NCBI RefSeq assembly: GCF_020423045.1
Contig: NZ_CP081943.1
Location: 1,240,001 to 1,304,000, forward strand
Length of the DNA stretch: 64,000 nucleotides
Source of the DNA: Pseudomonas sp. MM213
Lineage (GTDB): Bacteria; Pseudomonadota; Gammaproteobacteria; Pseudomonadales; Pseudomonadaceae
Direction of reading: 5' to 3'
Below are positions 53,691 through 63,698 of the stretch, in pieces (the first letter of the stretch is position 1; the number at the start of each line of letters is the position of its first letter). Both the position numbers and the translations under genes were made by a program. The notes under the pieces were generated by a model, which was given only the letters and a program-made list of their open reading frames with translations, had not been told where the DNA came from and searched no databases.

Positions 53691-56600
53691 ATGAATTTTT
53701 CCCAATTCTTCATTTCACGGCCGATCTTTGCAGCGGTGCTATCGCTGCTGATCCTGATCGCCGGTGCCATCTCGCTGTTCCAGTTGCCGATCAGCGAATA
53801 CCCGGAAGTCGTGCCACCGACCGTTGTGGTCCGTGCCAACTTCCCGGGTGCCAACCCAAAAGTCATCGGTGAAACCGTGGCCGCTCCTCTGGAGCAAGCC
53901 ATCACCGGCGTCGAGAACATGCTGTACATGTCCTCGCAGTCCACCGCTGACGGCAAGATCACCCTGACCATCACCTTCGCGCTGGGCACCGACCTGGACA
54001 ACGCACAGGTGCAGGTACAGAACCGCGTGACCCGGACCGAGCCGAAACTTCCAGAAGAAGTGACGCGCATCGGTATCACCGTGGACAAGGCATCGCCCGA
54101 CCTGACGATGGTCGTGCACTTGACCTCGCCGGACAAACGCTACGACATGCTCTACCTGTCCAACTACGCCTTGCTCAACATCAAGGATGAGCTGGCGCGC
54201 CTGGGCGGTGTCGGTGATGTGCAGCTGTTTGGTATGGGCGACTACTCGTTGCGGGTATGGCTCGATCCGAACAAAACCGCTTCGCGCAATCTGACCGCGA
54301 CCGACGTGGTAACCGCGATCCGCGAACAAAACCGTCAAGTCGCTGCCGGTGCCTTGGGTGCCCCGCCTGCGCCGAATGCCACCGCGTTCCAGCTGTCGGT
54401 CAACACTCAGGGTCGTCTGGTTTCCGAAGAAGAGTTCGAAAACATCATCATTCGCTCCGGTGACAACGGTGAAATCACCCGTCTGAAAGACATCGCGCGC
54501 GTCGAGCTGGGTTCCAGCCAATACGCCCTGCGTTCCTTGCTGAACAACCAGCCGGCGGTGGCGATCCCGATCTTCCAGCGTCCTGGTTCCAACGCGATCG
54601 AAATCTCCAACGAAGTGCGCGACAAGATGGCGGAGCTGAAGAAGAGCTTCCCGGAAGGCATGGACTTCAGCATCGTCTATGACCCGACGATCTTCGTGCG
54701 CGGCTCCATCGAAGCGGTGGTTCACACCCTCTTCGAAGCACTGATCCTCGTGGTTCTGGTCGTGATCCTGTTCCTGCAAACCTGGCGTGCCTCGATCATT
54801 CCGTTGGTGGCGGTTCCGGTTTCGTTGATCGGTACGTTTGCGGTGATGCACTTGTTCGGCTTCTCGCTGAACGCCTTGTCACTGTTCGGCCTGGTATTGG
54901 CCATCGGTATCGTGGTGGACGACGCCATCGTGGTGGTGGAGAACGTGGAAAGGCACATCGAGCTGGGAGAAACGCCCGTAGAAGCCACTAAGAAAGCCAT
55001 GCGAGAGGTGACCGGGCCGATCATCGCGACGGCGCTGGTGCTGTGTGCGGTATTTATCCCGGCGGCGTTCATTTCCGGACTCACCGGCCAGTTCTACAAA
55101 CAGTTTGCCCTGACCATTGCCATCTCGACCGTGATCTCGGCGTTCAACTCGCTGACACTGTCCCCTGCCCTGGCCGCCGTGCTGCTCAAGAGCCACAGTG
55201 CGCCGAAAGATCGCTTTACCAAAGTGCTTGATAAACTATTGGGCGGCTGGCTGTTCCGTCCGTTCAACCGGTTCTTCGAACGCGCCAGCCATGGCTATGT
55301 CGGCACCGTAGCCCGGGTTATCCGCAGCAGCGGTATTGCCCTGCTGTTGTACGCAGGCCTGATGGTGCTGACCTTCTTCGGTTTCGCCCACACCCCGACC
55401 GGTTTCGTACCCGGCCAGGACAAGCAATACCTAGTGGCTTTCGCGCAATTGCCGGACGCTTCCAGCCTGGACCGTACCGAAGACGTGATCAAACGCATGT
55501 CCGACCTGGCCCTGAAACAGCCTGGCGTGGAAAGTGCGGTAGCGTTCCCGGGCCTGTCCATCAACGGTTTCACCAACAGCCCTAACGCCGGCATCGTGTT
55601 CGTGACCCTGAAACCGTTTGACGAGCGTAAAGACCCGAGCATGTCCGCCGGTGCGATTGCCGGTGCATTGAACGGCCAGTTCGCCGGGATTCAGGAAGCC
55701 TACATGGCGATCTTCCCGCCGCCGCCGGTACAAGGCCTGGGCACCATCGGTGGTTTCCGCCTGCAGATCGAAGACCGGGGCAACCTGGGCTACGACGAGC
55801 TGTACAAAGAAACCATGAACATCATCACCAAGAGCCACGGTGTGCCGGAACTGGCAGGCCTGTTCACCAGCTACACGGTGAACGTGCCACAAGTCGATGC
55901 CGCCATCGACCGGGAAAAAGCCAAGACTCACGGCGTGGCCGTCAGCGACATCTTCGACACCCTGCAGATCTACCTGGGTTCGCTGTATGCCAACGACTTC
56001 AACCGCTTCGGCCGTACCTATCAGGTCAACGTCCAGGCCGAGCAGCAGTTCCGCCTCGAACCGGACCAGATCGGTCAGCTGAAAGTACGTAACAACAAAG
56101 GCGAGATGATCCCGCTGGCGACCTTCATCAAGGTCAGCGACACCTCGGGCCCGGACCGCGTCATGCATTACAACGGCTTTATCACCGCTGAAATCAACGG
56201 TGCGGCAGCCCCAGGCTACAGCTCCGGCCAGGCCGAAAAAGCCATCGAGAAATTGCTCAAGGAAGAACTTCCGAACGGCATGACCTACGAATGGACCGAC
56301 CTGACCTACCAGCAGATTCTGTCCGGCAACACCGCACTGTTCGTGTTCCCGCTCTGCGTATTGCTGGCGTTCCTGGTACTCGCGGCGCAGTACGAAAGCT
56401 GGAGCCTGCCACTGGCGGTAATCCTGATCGTACCGATGACCTTGCTGTCGGCCATCACCGGTGTGATTGCTTCGGGAGGCGACAACAACATCTTCACCCA
56501 GATCGGCTTGATCGTACTGGTGGGGCTTGCCTGCAAGAACGCGATTCTGATCGTCGAGTTTGCCAAGGACAAACAGGAAGAAGGCATGAACCCGCTGGCT

Positions 56601-56870
56601 GCGGTGCTTGAAGCTTGCCGCCTGCGTCTGCGGCCGATCCTGATGACCTCCTTCGCGTTCATCATGGGTGTGGTGCCACTGGTGTTCTCCAGCGGTGCCG
56701 GTGCCGAGATGCGTCACGCCATGGGTGTGGCGGTGTTCTCCGGGATGCTCGGGGTGACCTTCTTCGGTCTGTTGCTGACGCCAGTGTTCTACGTGTTGAT
56801 TCGTAACTTTGTGGAGCGCGGTGAACAACGCAAAGCGGCCAAGGCCCTGAAACTGGAGGCGCAACAATGA
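53691..56870 (+). CDS. mexF: MexF, RND efflux pump
   Basis: 1059 residues, the full length of an HAE-1 RND transporter. The N-terminus (MNFSQFFISRPIFAAVLSLL) contains the first membrane helix, then the large periplasmic loop. The proton-relay aspartate pair is visible in GIVVDDAIVVVENVERHIE (helix 4). A second helix block and loop follow, with SAITGVIASGGDNNIFTQIG and FSSGAGAEMRHAMGVAVFSG near the end. It uses proton motive force to export drugs from the periplasm or inner membrane. Its stop overlaps oprN by four bases (ATGA at 56867-56870), so the three genes form an operon. Confidence 0.97.
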   Translation: MNFSQFFISRPIFAAVLSLLILIAGAISLFQLPISEYPEVVPPTVVVRANFPGANPKVIGETVAAPLEQAITGVENMLYMSSQSTADGKITLTITFALGTDLDNAQVQVQNRVTRTEPKLPEEVTRIGITVDKASPDLTMVVHLTSPDKRYDMLYLSNYALLNIKDELARLGGVGDVQLFGMGDYSLRVWLDPNKTASRNLTATDVVTAIREQNRQVAAGALGAPPAPNATAFQLSVNTQGRLVSEEEFENIIIRSGDNGEITRLKDIARVELGSSQYALRSLLNNQPAVAIPIFQRPGSNAIEISNEVRDKMAELKKSFPEGMDFSIVYDPTIFVRGSIEAVVHTLFEALILVVLVVILFLQTWRASIIPLVAVPVSLIGTFAVMHLFGFSLNALSLFGLVLAIGIVVDDAIVVVENVERHIELGETPVEATKKAMREVTGPIIATALVLCAVFIPAAFISGLTGQFYKQFALTIAISTVISAFNSLTLSPALAAVLLKSHSAPKDRFTKVLDKLLGGWLFRPFNRFFERASHGYVGTVARVIRSSGIALLLYAGLMVLTFFGFAHTPTGFVPGQDKQYLVAFAQLPDASSLDRTEDVIKRMSDLALKQPGVESAVAFPGLSINGFTNSPNAGIVFVTLKPFDERKDPSMSAGAIAGALNGQFAGIQEAYMAIFPPPPVQGLGTIGGFRLQIEDRGNLGYDELYKETMNIITKSHGVPELAGLFTSYTVNVPQVDAAIDREKAKTHGVAVSDIFDTLQIYLGSLYANDFNRFGRTYQVNVQAEQQFRLEPDQIGQLKVRNNKGEMIPLATFIKVSDTSGPDRVMHYNGFITAEINGAAAPGYSSGQAEKAIEKLLKEELPNGMTYEWTDLTYQQILSGNTALFVFPLCVLLAFLVLAAQYESWSLPLAVILIVPMTLLSAITGVIASGGDNNIFTQIGLIVLVGLACKNAILIVEFAKDKQEEGMNPLAAVLEACRLRLRPILMTSFAFIMGVVPLVFSSGAGAEMRHAMGVAVFSGMLGVTFFGLLLTPVFYVLIRNFVERGEQRKAAKALKLEAQQ

Positions 56871-58288
56871 GCCTGAAAGCCTTCCTGCCGAGCCTGCTGG
56901 TACTGGCCCTGAGTGCCTGTGCCGTCGGCCCGGACTACAAGACCCCGGCCACCGAACCGGCGAACATCACCACCGCCACCGATGGCGCTGCCGGTCAGAA
57001 AAACTTCGACCGCTCGCGTTTCGAAGGCATCTGGTGGCAGCAGTTTGAAGACCCGACCCTCAACCAGTTGGTGACGCAATCGCTGCAAGGCAACCGTGAC
57101 TTGCGCGTCGCCTTCGCTCGCTGGAAGGCGGCCCGGGCGATCCGCGATGACGTCAGCAATGACGCCATGCCGACCATCACCAGCCGCGTCAGCAGTGATC
57201 TGGGCAAAGGCCAGATTCCGGGCGAGACCACCAAACGGGTCAATAGCGAACGCTATGACCTGGGTCTGGACATGGCCTGGGAACTGGACCTGTTTGGTCG
57301 CATCCAGCGCAACCTGGAATCCAGCGACGCCGAACAGCAAGCGGCCGAAGCGGATCTGTACCAACTGCAAGTCACGATGATTGCCGAACTGGTGGACGCC
57401 TACGGTCAGCTGCGCGGTGCGCAACTGCGGGAAAAAATCGCCCTGGCCAACCTGAACAACCAGCAGGAGTCGCGCAAGATCACCGAAAGCCTGCGCGATG
57501 CCGGCGTCGGCGATCAGCTCGATGTGGTCCGCGCCGATGCACGCCTGGCGTCTGTCGAAGCCAGCGTGCCGCAATTGCAGGCCGAACAGGTTCGGCAGAA
57601 AAACCGTATCGCCACCTTGTTGGGTGAGCGTCCGGACAAACTGACCGTTGACTTGAGCCCGAAAGACTTGCCGGCGATTGCCAAGGCGCTGCCGATCGGT
57701 AATCCGGGCGAACTGCTGCAACGTCGCCCGGACGTTCTCAGCGCCGAGCGCAAACTGGCTTCGGCCACGGCGCGTATTGGCGTGGCCAAGGCGGATCTGT
57801 TCCCGCGGGTCAGCCTCAGCGGCTTCCTCGGCTGGACCGCCGGACGTGGTTCGCAGATCGGTTCCTCGGCGGCCAACGCCTGGGCACTGGGCCCAAGTAT
57901 CACTTGGGCGGCGTTTGACCTGGGCAGTGTTCGAGCCCGTATCCGCGGTGCCGACGCGGATGCCGAAGGCGCCTTGGCGACCTACGAGCAACAAGTGCTG
58001 CTGGCCCTGGAAGAATCGGAAAACGCTTTCAGCGATTACGGCAAACGCCAGCAACGCCTGATTTCGCTGATTCGTCAGAGTGAATCAAGCCGCGCGGCAG
58101 CCGACCTGGCTGAAATTCGCTACCGCGAAGGCACGGCGGACTTCCTTGTCCTGCTCGATGCCCAACGCGAACGTTTGGCGGCGGAAGATACTCAGGCCCA
58201 GGCCGAAGTCGATCTGTATCGCGGTATCGTCGCGATCTACAAGGCCCTGGGTGGCGGTTGGCAACCAGAGACGGTCGCCAGCAAGTAA
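56867..58288 (+). CDS. oprN: OprN, outer-membrane channel of the MexEF pump
   Basis: 473 residues. A lipoprotein signal ends in LALSACAVGPDYKTP, with the acylated Cys about 18 residues in. The sequence then follows the TolC-like outer-membrane factor pattern with two repeat halves: WWQQFEDPTLNQLVTQSL and GELLQRRPDVLSAERKLASA, where the RRPD motif is characteristic. Coiled-coil helices cross the periplasm to form the trimeric duct. It starts inside the mexF stop codon. An intrinsic terminator at 58335 ends the operon. Confidence 0.95.
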   Translation: MSLKAFLPSLLVLALSACAVGPDYKTPATEPANITTATDGAAGQKNFDRSRFEGIWWQQFEDPTLNQLVTQSLQGNRDLRVAFARWKAARAIRDDVSNDAMPTITSRVSSDLGKGQIPGETTKRVNSERYDLGLDMAWELDLFGRIQRNLESSDAEQQAAEADLYQLQVTMIAELVDAYGQLRGAQLREKIALANLNNQQESRKITESLRDAGVGDQLDVVRADARLASVEASVPQLQAEQVRQKNRIATLLGERPDKLTVDLSPKDLPAIAKALPIGNPGELLQRRPDVLSAERKLASATARIGVAKADLFPRVSLSGFLGWTAGRGSQIGSSAANAWALGPSITWAAFDLGSVRARIRGADADAEGALATYEQQVLLALEESENAFSDYGKRQQRLISLIRQSESSRAAADLAEIRYREGTADFLVLLDAQRERLAAEDTQAQAEVDLYRGIVAIYKALGGGWQPETVASK

Positions 58289-58334
58289 CACGTTATAGAG
58301 CTCTTTTGGCTGGTCGCAACCAACCAATTTTTTA

Positions 58335-58368
58335 GCCCTGCGCCTCATTCGGTCGCGGGGCTTTTTTT
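58335..58368 (+). terminator. Intrinsic terminator of mexEF-oprN
   Basis: Arms GCCCTGCG (58335-58342) and CGCGGGGC (58354-58361), with one G-T pair, an 11-base loop and T7 immediately after. It is well placed, 47 bases past the oprN stop. Confidence 0.93.
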
Positions 58369-58415
58369 GGGGGGTCTTAAGGATTACTTCATTTTCAGCC
58401 TCAACACAGTCCATT

Positions 58416-58513
58416 GTAGGAGCCGGCTTGCTGGCGATGGTCTCAAGTGCGCCGCAGTGAAACAATCCGTACGCATTATCGTTAACGACCATCGCCAGCA
58501 AGCCGGCTCCTAC
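58416..58513. repeat. REPIN: perfect 26-base inverted REP pair with a 46-base spacer
   Basis: GTAGGAGCCGGCTTGCTGGC... (58416-58441) is the exact reverse complement of 58488-58513. This is the same family as the tandem array at 19051, but as a single unit. It lies between the convergent oprN and aaeA-like genes. Confidence 0.95.
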
Positions 58514-58519
58514 GGGGGA

Positions 58520-59485
58520 TCAGGGGTGATTTTGGGAGGTGCGGGTTTCCTGCACGGTCACGGTGGCCGTTGTCCCCGCCCTCAGTTTGTCCTTGCCGGC
58601 ATAGTCGGCGTCGATTTTTATCCGCACCGGCACCCGTTGCGCCAGTTTGACCCAGGTGTAACTGGGGTTGATGTTGGCCAGCAGGCGGCCGCCGGGCAGG
58701 TTCTCGCGGTCGGCGATGGCAAAGGCAATGCTTTGCACCGTGCCGCCGAAGGTTTCGCCGCTCATCAATTCGATCCTGACCCGATCGCCCTCCCCGATTC
58801 TCGGCAGCTTGGTTTCTTCGAAATAGCCGCTGACATAAAACGAATCGCTGTCCACCAACGCCAACAATGCGCCCCCGGCCGCGGCATAGTCGCCCTGTCG
58901 GGTAAGCAGATTGGTGACATAACCGCTGACGGGCGCTTCGACACGGGTACGCTGCAAATCCAGTTCCGCCTGGGTCAAGGCCGCGACGGCCAATTGCACA
59001 TTGGCCTGCGCCAGCCCCAGGTTGGCCTGGTTACGCAGCAACTCGGCCTGTGCTACCGCCACCTCTGTGCTGGACTTTTCCCATTCTTCGCCCGAAATCG
59101 CGAAGCGTTGCTTGAGCGTGCGCCGTCGGCGCTCTTCACTCTGACGCTGGCGCAGCAGCGCTTCGCTGGCGACAATCGTTGCTTCGGATTGGCCGAGAGT
59201 GGCCTTCGAAACCTCCACCGAACGCTTGGCATGCTCCACTGCGAGAACGTAGCGAGCCGGGTCGATCTCCAGCAGTAACTGGCCCTTGTCGACATGCTGA
59301 TTGTCCTGAACCCTCAGCGCGACAATGCGCCCCGAGACATCGGCGGACAAGGTCACCACATCAGCCCGCACCCGTGCATCGCGAGTCCAGGGGGCGCGGG
59401 TGTAATGCTCCCAGGCGAACCAGCCGAGCACAAAGGCCAGCAGCACCACCGCCACCGTTGTGAGCCGGGCAAGGATCTTCTTCAA
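58520..59485 (-). CDS. AaeA-like HlyD-family efflux adaptor
   Basis: 321 residues. One N-terminal membrane anchor (ILARLTTVAVVLLAFVLGWFAW) is followed by a biotinyl/lipoyl half (TLSADVSGRIVALRVQDNQHVDKG), a short coiled coil and the closing half VEAPVSGYVTNLLTRQGDYAAAG. Small size and context fit the AaeA/EmrA-like partners of FUSC transporters. E. coli AaeAB exports p-hydroxybenzoate and other aromatic acids, protecting against their accumulation. Four bases separate it from the DUF1656 gene, so the three genes form an operon. No LysR regulator like aaeR is adjacent. Confidence 0.92.
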   Translation of the reverse strand: MKKILARLTTVAVVLLAFVLGWFAWEHYTRAPWTRDARVRADVVTLSADVSGRIVALRVQDNQHVDKGQLLLEIDPARYVLAVEHAKRSVEVSKATLGQSEATIVASEALLRQRQSEERRRRTLKQRFAISGEEWEKSSTEVAVAQAELLRNQANLGLAQANVQLAVAALTQAELDLQRTRVEAPVSGYVTNLLTRQGDYAAAGGALLALVDSDSFYVSGYFEETKLPRIGEGDRVRIELMSGETFGGTVQSIAFAIADRENLPGGRLLANINPSYTWVKLAQRVPVRIKIDADYAGKDKLRAGTTATVTVQETRTSQNHP

Positions 59486-59489
59486 GGCA

Positions 59490-59690
59490 TCAGGCTCCCA
59501 TCACCAGAATCAGCGTTGCGCAAACGCAGGCGTACAACGCACCTTCGAACAAGGCTTCGTGCCAGACGAACCGCAACACACCGAGGCGGCGCAAGGTCCA
59601 GTCCAGTAGCAGGAAAATCGGCAAGGCCAGCAACAGCGCCTGCGCGATCGGCGGCAAATAGACGCCGCCTACTTCCAGGTCAATGGGCAA
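59490..59690 (-). CDS. DUF1656 small membrane protein (AaeX-like)
   Basis: 66 residues from a TTG at 59690; no ATG fits, while GGAG nine bases upstream and the family N-terminus (PIDLEVGGVYLPP) support it. The start lies inside the FUSC gene end (11-base overlap). Two membrane helices are visible (AQALLLALPIFLLLDWTL, then ALYACVCATLILVMGA). AaeX-type proteins are encoded with AaeA and AaeB; their function is unknown. Confidence 0.88.
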   Translation of the reverse strand: MPIDLEVGGVYLPPIAQALLLALPIFLLLDWTLRRLGVLRFVWHEALFEGALYACVCATLILVMGA

Positions 59691-61827
59691 GGATGGGGTC
59701 TCCTTCCTGTCCGGCGGGTTGAAACCAGGCGCGGTATCGCTCCAGAAACGACACCACAATCAATAGCGCCACGCGCATCCTGAAGACCGACCACAGGTGT
59801 TCATGAACGTCCAGATGCAAGTCGTCCATTTCATCACCCAGGACATGCAGGTTCTCCAGCAACCGTTCAAGGTCGATCCCGACGCGCCCGGCAATCAATC
59901 GCCCTGTTTCGCGGACCGCCGCCAGCAAACGGTTCAATTGATCGGTACTGAGCAGCGTGTTGTCTTGCGCCTGTTGCCTGAGCTGATTCAACGCCACGCC
60001 CAGTGCCATGCACCCGAGGCTGACTTCAAACAGATCTCTGGAATGCTTGTCACTGATCGCCGGCAACAACCCCAACATCATGGTCAGACGGTCGACCATG
60101 CGGCTTTCAAACGCAAATTGTTGCTCGTCGGTGGCCGGGGTCTTCAGCAAAGCGTAGACCTGCTGGCAGTTCTCATTGAACAGCCGACGCATCCGCAAAA
60201 CGGGTCGGAACGGGAAGATCAGGGCATAGACACTGAGTGCGAGTGCGGTGGCACTAATGTAGGCACCGGCAAACTCGAACCACTGAATCGCGGTGTTTTG
60301 CCCGACGCCGACGTTTTGCGGGCCCAGCAACAGCATCGTCGTCAATCCGAGGCCGATGCCGGTGCCCGTGGTTGGCGGGCTCGACAGCCCCACCGCGACG
60401 GCATACAGCAACGGAGCGAGCAGCAAGGCCAGCAGCTCGAAGCTATTGATCATCGGAATCAGCAAGAACAGATAGAGCGCCGACACCACCAACGACAGAC
60501 CCAACCCCCTGGCAAAGCTTTGGCTGGCCAGTAATGGCCGAGGGAAAGTCGCCATCAGCGAACAGAGAATCCCCACCACAATCATCCCGCCCCGAGCCCC
60601 GTCCCAACCGGTCTCGATCCAGATGAACCCGGCCACCACCAATGCAGTAAAGGCACGGATTGCGTTCATTGCCGCCAGCGTATAGTCCAGATGCAAAGGA
60701 TTTTCCTGGCCGCGGAATACGCTACTGGCCGCCCGCTCTTCCTGGATTGCGTCGCTCAGCTCCAGCATCTGCCCCAGTTGCTCCAACATCCGGGCCTGTT
60801 CCCAGCGCAGTGCCCAGGCCAGGGAGCGCAACGTGGCAGGCATTGTTTCGGTGAGTTGTTCGGCCTTATAAGCCTGATCATCGAAACGCTGTTGCAGCGC
60901 CGCGAAATGGTGCCGCGCCTCGCTCGACAGCGAGCGCCCTTGCAGGGCCAGTTGATCGAGGAAGGCCAGCTCTTCGGCGCGTAAACGCTGGATTTCCTCG
61001 GGTAATGCCCCTTGCCAACGCTCGGTCAGCAGTTCTCGCTGGTGACGCAGCGCAGTCAGGCGCGAGGTCAGCAACACGAGCTGATTGCCCAGTAACTGCA
61101 CGAGACCATTGGCGCTGCGTAACCGTGGCGCGTCGAAATACAAATGCCGGCGCACGCCTTCAAGGGCGCTGATTTCCCCCAACAGTTGCATCTGCCGACG
61201 GTGAAAGTCAGCCTCGCTTTCTTCGGTACGAATGACCGCCGCGGCATGGGTTGCCAGCAGCTTGATGACTTGATCGATTTTGGCGAAATAGTCCCGGGCC
61301 ACGGTTTCCGGGCGCGCGGTGAGCAGGCTGACCACACACACGCAGGCCACCGCCAACAAGGTTTCGGTGACGCGGGTCACGGCCAACAGGAACGTGCCGT
61401 CCTGATCAGGTACTGCCAGCAGTGCCACGACCACCGCCGTGTAGCCGCTCAGGACAAATGCCTGGGAACTGGTGTAGCGCAACAAGGTGCCGCCGGCGGT
61501 ACACAACGCCAGCCACAAGGCCAGGGTCACGATGAAAGGCAACGGCGCCTGGGGGAAGATCGCCATGATCACCACCGCGACGACGGCCCCGAGTGTGGTA
61601 CCGATGACCTGACCGAAACTGCGGGCCAGGGCCATTCCGCCCAATGGTTGACTGACGATGACCACCGCCATGATCGACCACTTGGGTTGGTCGAGGTCGA
61701 ACAGGAACGCCAGGTACAGCGTCAACAGCCCGGCCGCAATGGTTCTCAAGGCGAACAACACCACCCCTGGGCCAGGGTTGAGTATTGCCTTGAAGTATTG
61801 GAGCAGCGGCTGCATGGGAACGCTCAT
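59680..61827 (-). CDS. AaeB-like FUSC-family aromatic acid efflux protein
   Basis: 715 residues from ATG 61827, with GGAG eight bases upstream; an in-frame start at 61893 lacks support. The protein has two blocks of about six membrane helices (FALRTIAAGLLTLYLAFLF, WSIMAVVIVSQPLGGMAL, and AMNAIRAFTALVVAGFIWI, GGMIVVGILCSLMATFPRP), each followed by a soluble helical domain of about 150 residues, the FUSC arrangement. AaeB exports hydroxylated aromatic carboxylates with AaeA. It is first in the operon, followed by the DUF1656 and adaptor genes. The upstream gap to the divergent TPR gene is 179 bp. Confidence 0.93.
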   Translation of the reverse strand: MSVPMQPLLQYFKAILNPGPGVVLFALRTIAAGLLTLYLAFLFDLDQPKWSIMAVVIVSQPLGGMALARSFGQVIGTTLGAVVAVVIMAIFPQAPLPFIVTLALWLALCTAGGTLLRYTSSQAFVLSGYTAVVVALLAVPDQDGTFLLAVTRVTETLLAVACVCVVSLLTARPETVARDYFAKIDQVIKLLATHAAAVIRTEESEADFHRRQMQLLGEISALEGVRRHLYFDAPRLRSANGLVQLLGNQLVLLTSRLTALRHQRELLTERWQGALPEEIQRLRAEELAFLDQLALQGRSLSSEARHHFAALQQRFDDQAYKAEQLTETMPATLRSLAWALRWEQARMLEQLGQMLELSDAIQEERAASSVFRGQENPLHLDYTLAAMNAIRAFTALVVAGFIWIETGWDGARGGMIVVGILCSLMATFPRPLLASQSFARGLGLSLVVSALYLFLLIPMINSFELLALLLAPLLYAVAVGLSSPPTTGTGIGLGLTTMLLLGPQNVGVGQNTAIQWFEFAGAYISATALALSVYALIFPFRPVLRMRRLFNENCQQVYALLKTPATDEQQFAFESRMVDRLTMMLGLLPAISDKHSRDLFEVSLGCMALGVALNQLRQQAQDNTLLSTDQLNRLLAAVRETGRLIAGRVGIDLERLLENLHVLGDEMDDLHLDVHEHLWSVFRMRVALLIVVSFLERYRAWFQPAGQEGDPILAH

Positions 61828-62006
61828 CGGGTCATCTCCAGCAAGCGTAGTCACTGCTTCGGCGGCTCGACAGGGTTTCAGTGTCGACAGCACTTGTAGG
61901 AAAAATACTGACTATTCGCTGCGCAATGGCCTCAGGGTTTGACTCACAGCCCGGCCTGACCGAAGCTGGCAACCTTGCAAAAGCTTGCCTGCTACCGGAT
62001 TCCTGC

Positions 62007-63062
62007 ATGCCCCAGTCCCGCCGCTACCTGATCATCAGCCTCTGTGTCCTGTTTGCCATCGGCCTTGCGTGGCTGTTGCTGCGCAGCACAACGCCCGTGG
62101 TGCCGGAGGCGATCAAGCGCGGCTTCAGCGAAGCGCTGGCCCAGGCGCGGGCCGGGCAACCGGGCGCAGCGCGGGTTTTGTACCAGCAATTGGGGCGCCC
62201 TGACATTTCGCCCAAACGCCGCGTCTGGCTGCATGCCGAACTGCCCAATTATCCCAGCCCGCTCGCCCTGAAACTGGCGGACGCAGACCTGCAACACCCG
62301 GCGGCCGAAGTGCGCATCGCTGCGATCAAAAGCATCAGCGGTTTAGTCCCCAGCGGGCAGCGCAGCCTGCTGTTGGGCCCGTTGCTCGATGACAGCGAAC
62401 AAAGCGTGCGGTTTACCGCCGTGAACGCATTGCTTGGGCTCTCGCCGGATGACCTTGGCTTGTACTTTGGGCCGTTGCAGCAGGCGATCGACGCGTGGGA
62501 GCAAGTGCTCACGAGTGCGCCCGACAGCGCGGACAACCAGTACCAATTGGCCCGGCTGCATCTGCACAACGGCGAATTCAAGGCGGCGCAACAGGCGCTG
62601 GAGAACACGTTGCGCCTTGCACCTGACAATCTGCCTGCACTGGTGATGCAGATCGAGGTGCTGGACAAACAGGGCCAAGGCGAAGCCGCCCGGCTGCTAT
62701 TGGCCAAACAATTGAAGGCTCAACCCGACTCCGCCTACCTGCAACATGCCCTGGGGCTCTGGCTGCTGCATCACGGGCAGAGTGAGTTCGCCCTGCTCGG
62801 CCTGTCCAAAGCCGTGGAGCTGGAACCGGACAACAAGGATTACCGCTACGACCTCGCCACCACGCTGCATGGCGAACAAGAGCTGGAAGCGGCGCAGAAA
62901 CAGTTGCAGGAAATCGTCCAGCGTCATCCGGCCGACCGCAAGGCACGGGTGTTGTTGATCAACTACTGGAAAGAAAGCGGGCAACTGCAAAACGTGCAAA
63001 TTCTGTTGGCGCAACTCGAACAGCTCAATCCGGACGATCCCGCCCTGCAGCAAGGGCTTTAA
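62007..63062 (+). CDS. Membrane-anchored TPR/HEAT repeat protein
   Basis: About 351 residues from ATG 62007; the frame is open to 61881 but the residues before MPQSRR look non-native. A single N-terminal helix (LIISLCVLFAIGLAWLLL) anchors it, probably with the rest in the periplasm. Residues about 85-165 look like HEAT-type helices (AAEVRIAAIKSISGL, EQSVRFTAVNALLGL) and the remainder has several TPR units, such as DNQYQLARLHLHNGEFKAAQQALENTLRLAP. The repeats suggest a scaffold or assembly role, as in cytochrome or multihaem biogenesis proteins, but no such partner is adjacent. No specific function is assigned. Confidence 0.85.
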   Translation: MPQSRRYLIISLCVLFAIGLAWLLLRSTTPVVPEAIKRGFSEALAQARAGQPGAARVLYQQLGRPDISPKRRVWLHAELPNYPSPLALKLADADLQHPAAEVRIAAIKSISGLVPSGQRSLLLGPLLDDSEQSVRFTAVNALLGLSPDDLGLYFGPLQQAIDAWEQVLTSAPDSADNQYQLARLHLHNGEFKAAQQALENTLRLAPDNLPALVMQIEVLDKQGQGEAARLLLAKQLKAQPDSAYLQHALGLWLLHHGQSEFALLGLSKAVELEPDNKDYRYDLATTLHGEQELEAAQKQLQEIVQRHPADRKARVLLINYWKESGQLQNVQILLAQLEQLNPDDPALQQGL

Positions 63063-63083
63063 ATCATCGCTGATCTTGCGGTC

Positions 63084-63218
63084 GCCATCGCCAGCAAGCA
63101 GGCTCCTACAGGATCGGGGCAACACGACGCAGCATTGTAGGAGCGAGGCTCGCCCGCGAAGAACGATAACGCGCAGTGTCAGAACTTACGCCATCGCCAG
63201 CAAGCCGGCTCCTACAGG
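63084..63218. repeat. Three REP copies in alternating orientation
   Basis: Copies at 63084-63112 and 63191-63218 are reverse-oriented (CCATCGCCAGCAAGC...) and one at 63135-63161 is forward (TTGTAGGAGCGAGGCTCGCC). They fill the gap between the convergent TPR and response-regulator genes. Confidence 0.8.
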
Positions 63219-63243
63219 TCTGGGACAACCTGTCGAGCCATAC

Positions 63244-63621
63244 TCAGGACAGCATGTCCTGCATTATTTCCTGCAACACATCCAGATCAAACGGCTTACC
63301 CAGAATCGGCGCCGTGCGCGTGATCGGACTGTCGGTCTCGCGGATTTCCTGCGGGTAGCCGCTGATGAAAATCACCTTGAGCTCCGGTCGCAGTTTCACG
63401 GCGGGTTCGGCGATCTGCACGCCGGAGATCCCGCCCGGCAGTCGGAAGTCGGTGATCATCATGTCCAGATGCGGCTTGCTCGCCAGAATCTCGAAGGCCT
63501 GCTCGCCGTTTTCGGCCTGCAATACCCGGTAACCCTCACCCGACAGGTAGGCCGACAGCACCATCAGGATGGAGGGGTCATCTTCGACGATCAGTACGAC
63601 ATCTTGTGCATCTTCACTCAT
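63244..63621 (-). CDS. Stand-alone receiver-domain response regulator
   Basis: 125 residues from ATG 63621, with AAAGG seven bases upstream; an ATG at 63642 is in frame. The protein is a single receiver domain: IVEDDPS, phospho-acceptor Asp58 in MMITDFRLPGG, the conserved Thr/Ser position in VIFISGYP and Lys109 in ILGKPF. There is no output domain. It resembles the CheY-like or terminal receiver domains of hybrid kinases. It follows a histidine kinase gene on the same strand by 77 bases, so it is probably the phosphorylation target of that kinase. Confidence 0.92.
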   Translation of the reverse strand: MSEDAQDVVLIVEDDPSILMVLSAYLSGEGYRVLQAENGEQAFEILASKPHLDMMITDFRLPGGISGVQIAEPAVKLRPELKVIFISGYPQEIRETDSPITRTAPILGKPFDLDVLQEIMQDMLS

Positions 63622-63698
63622 GGGTAGCCTTTGTTCGGTCAATAGCTGCTGATACGACCGTGAGGTCGATCAGAGGTTGCGTTTAAATGGCTGTTTTC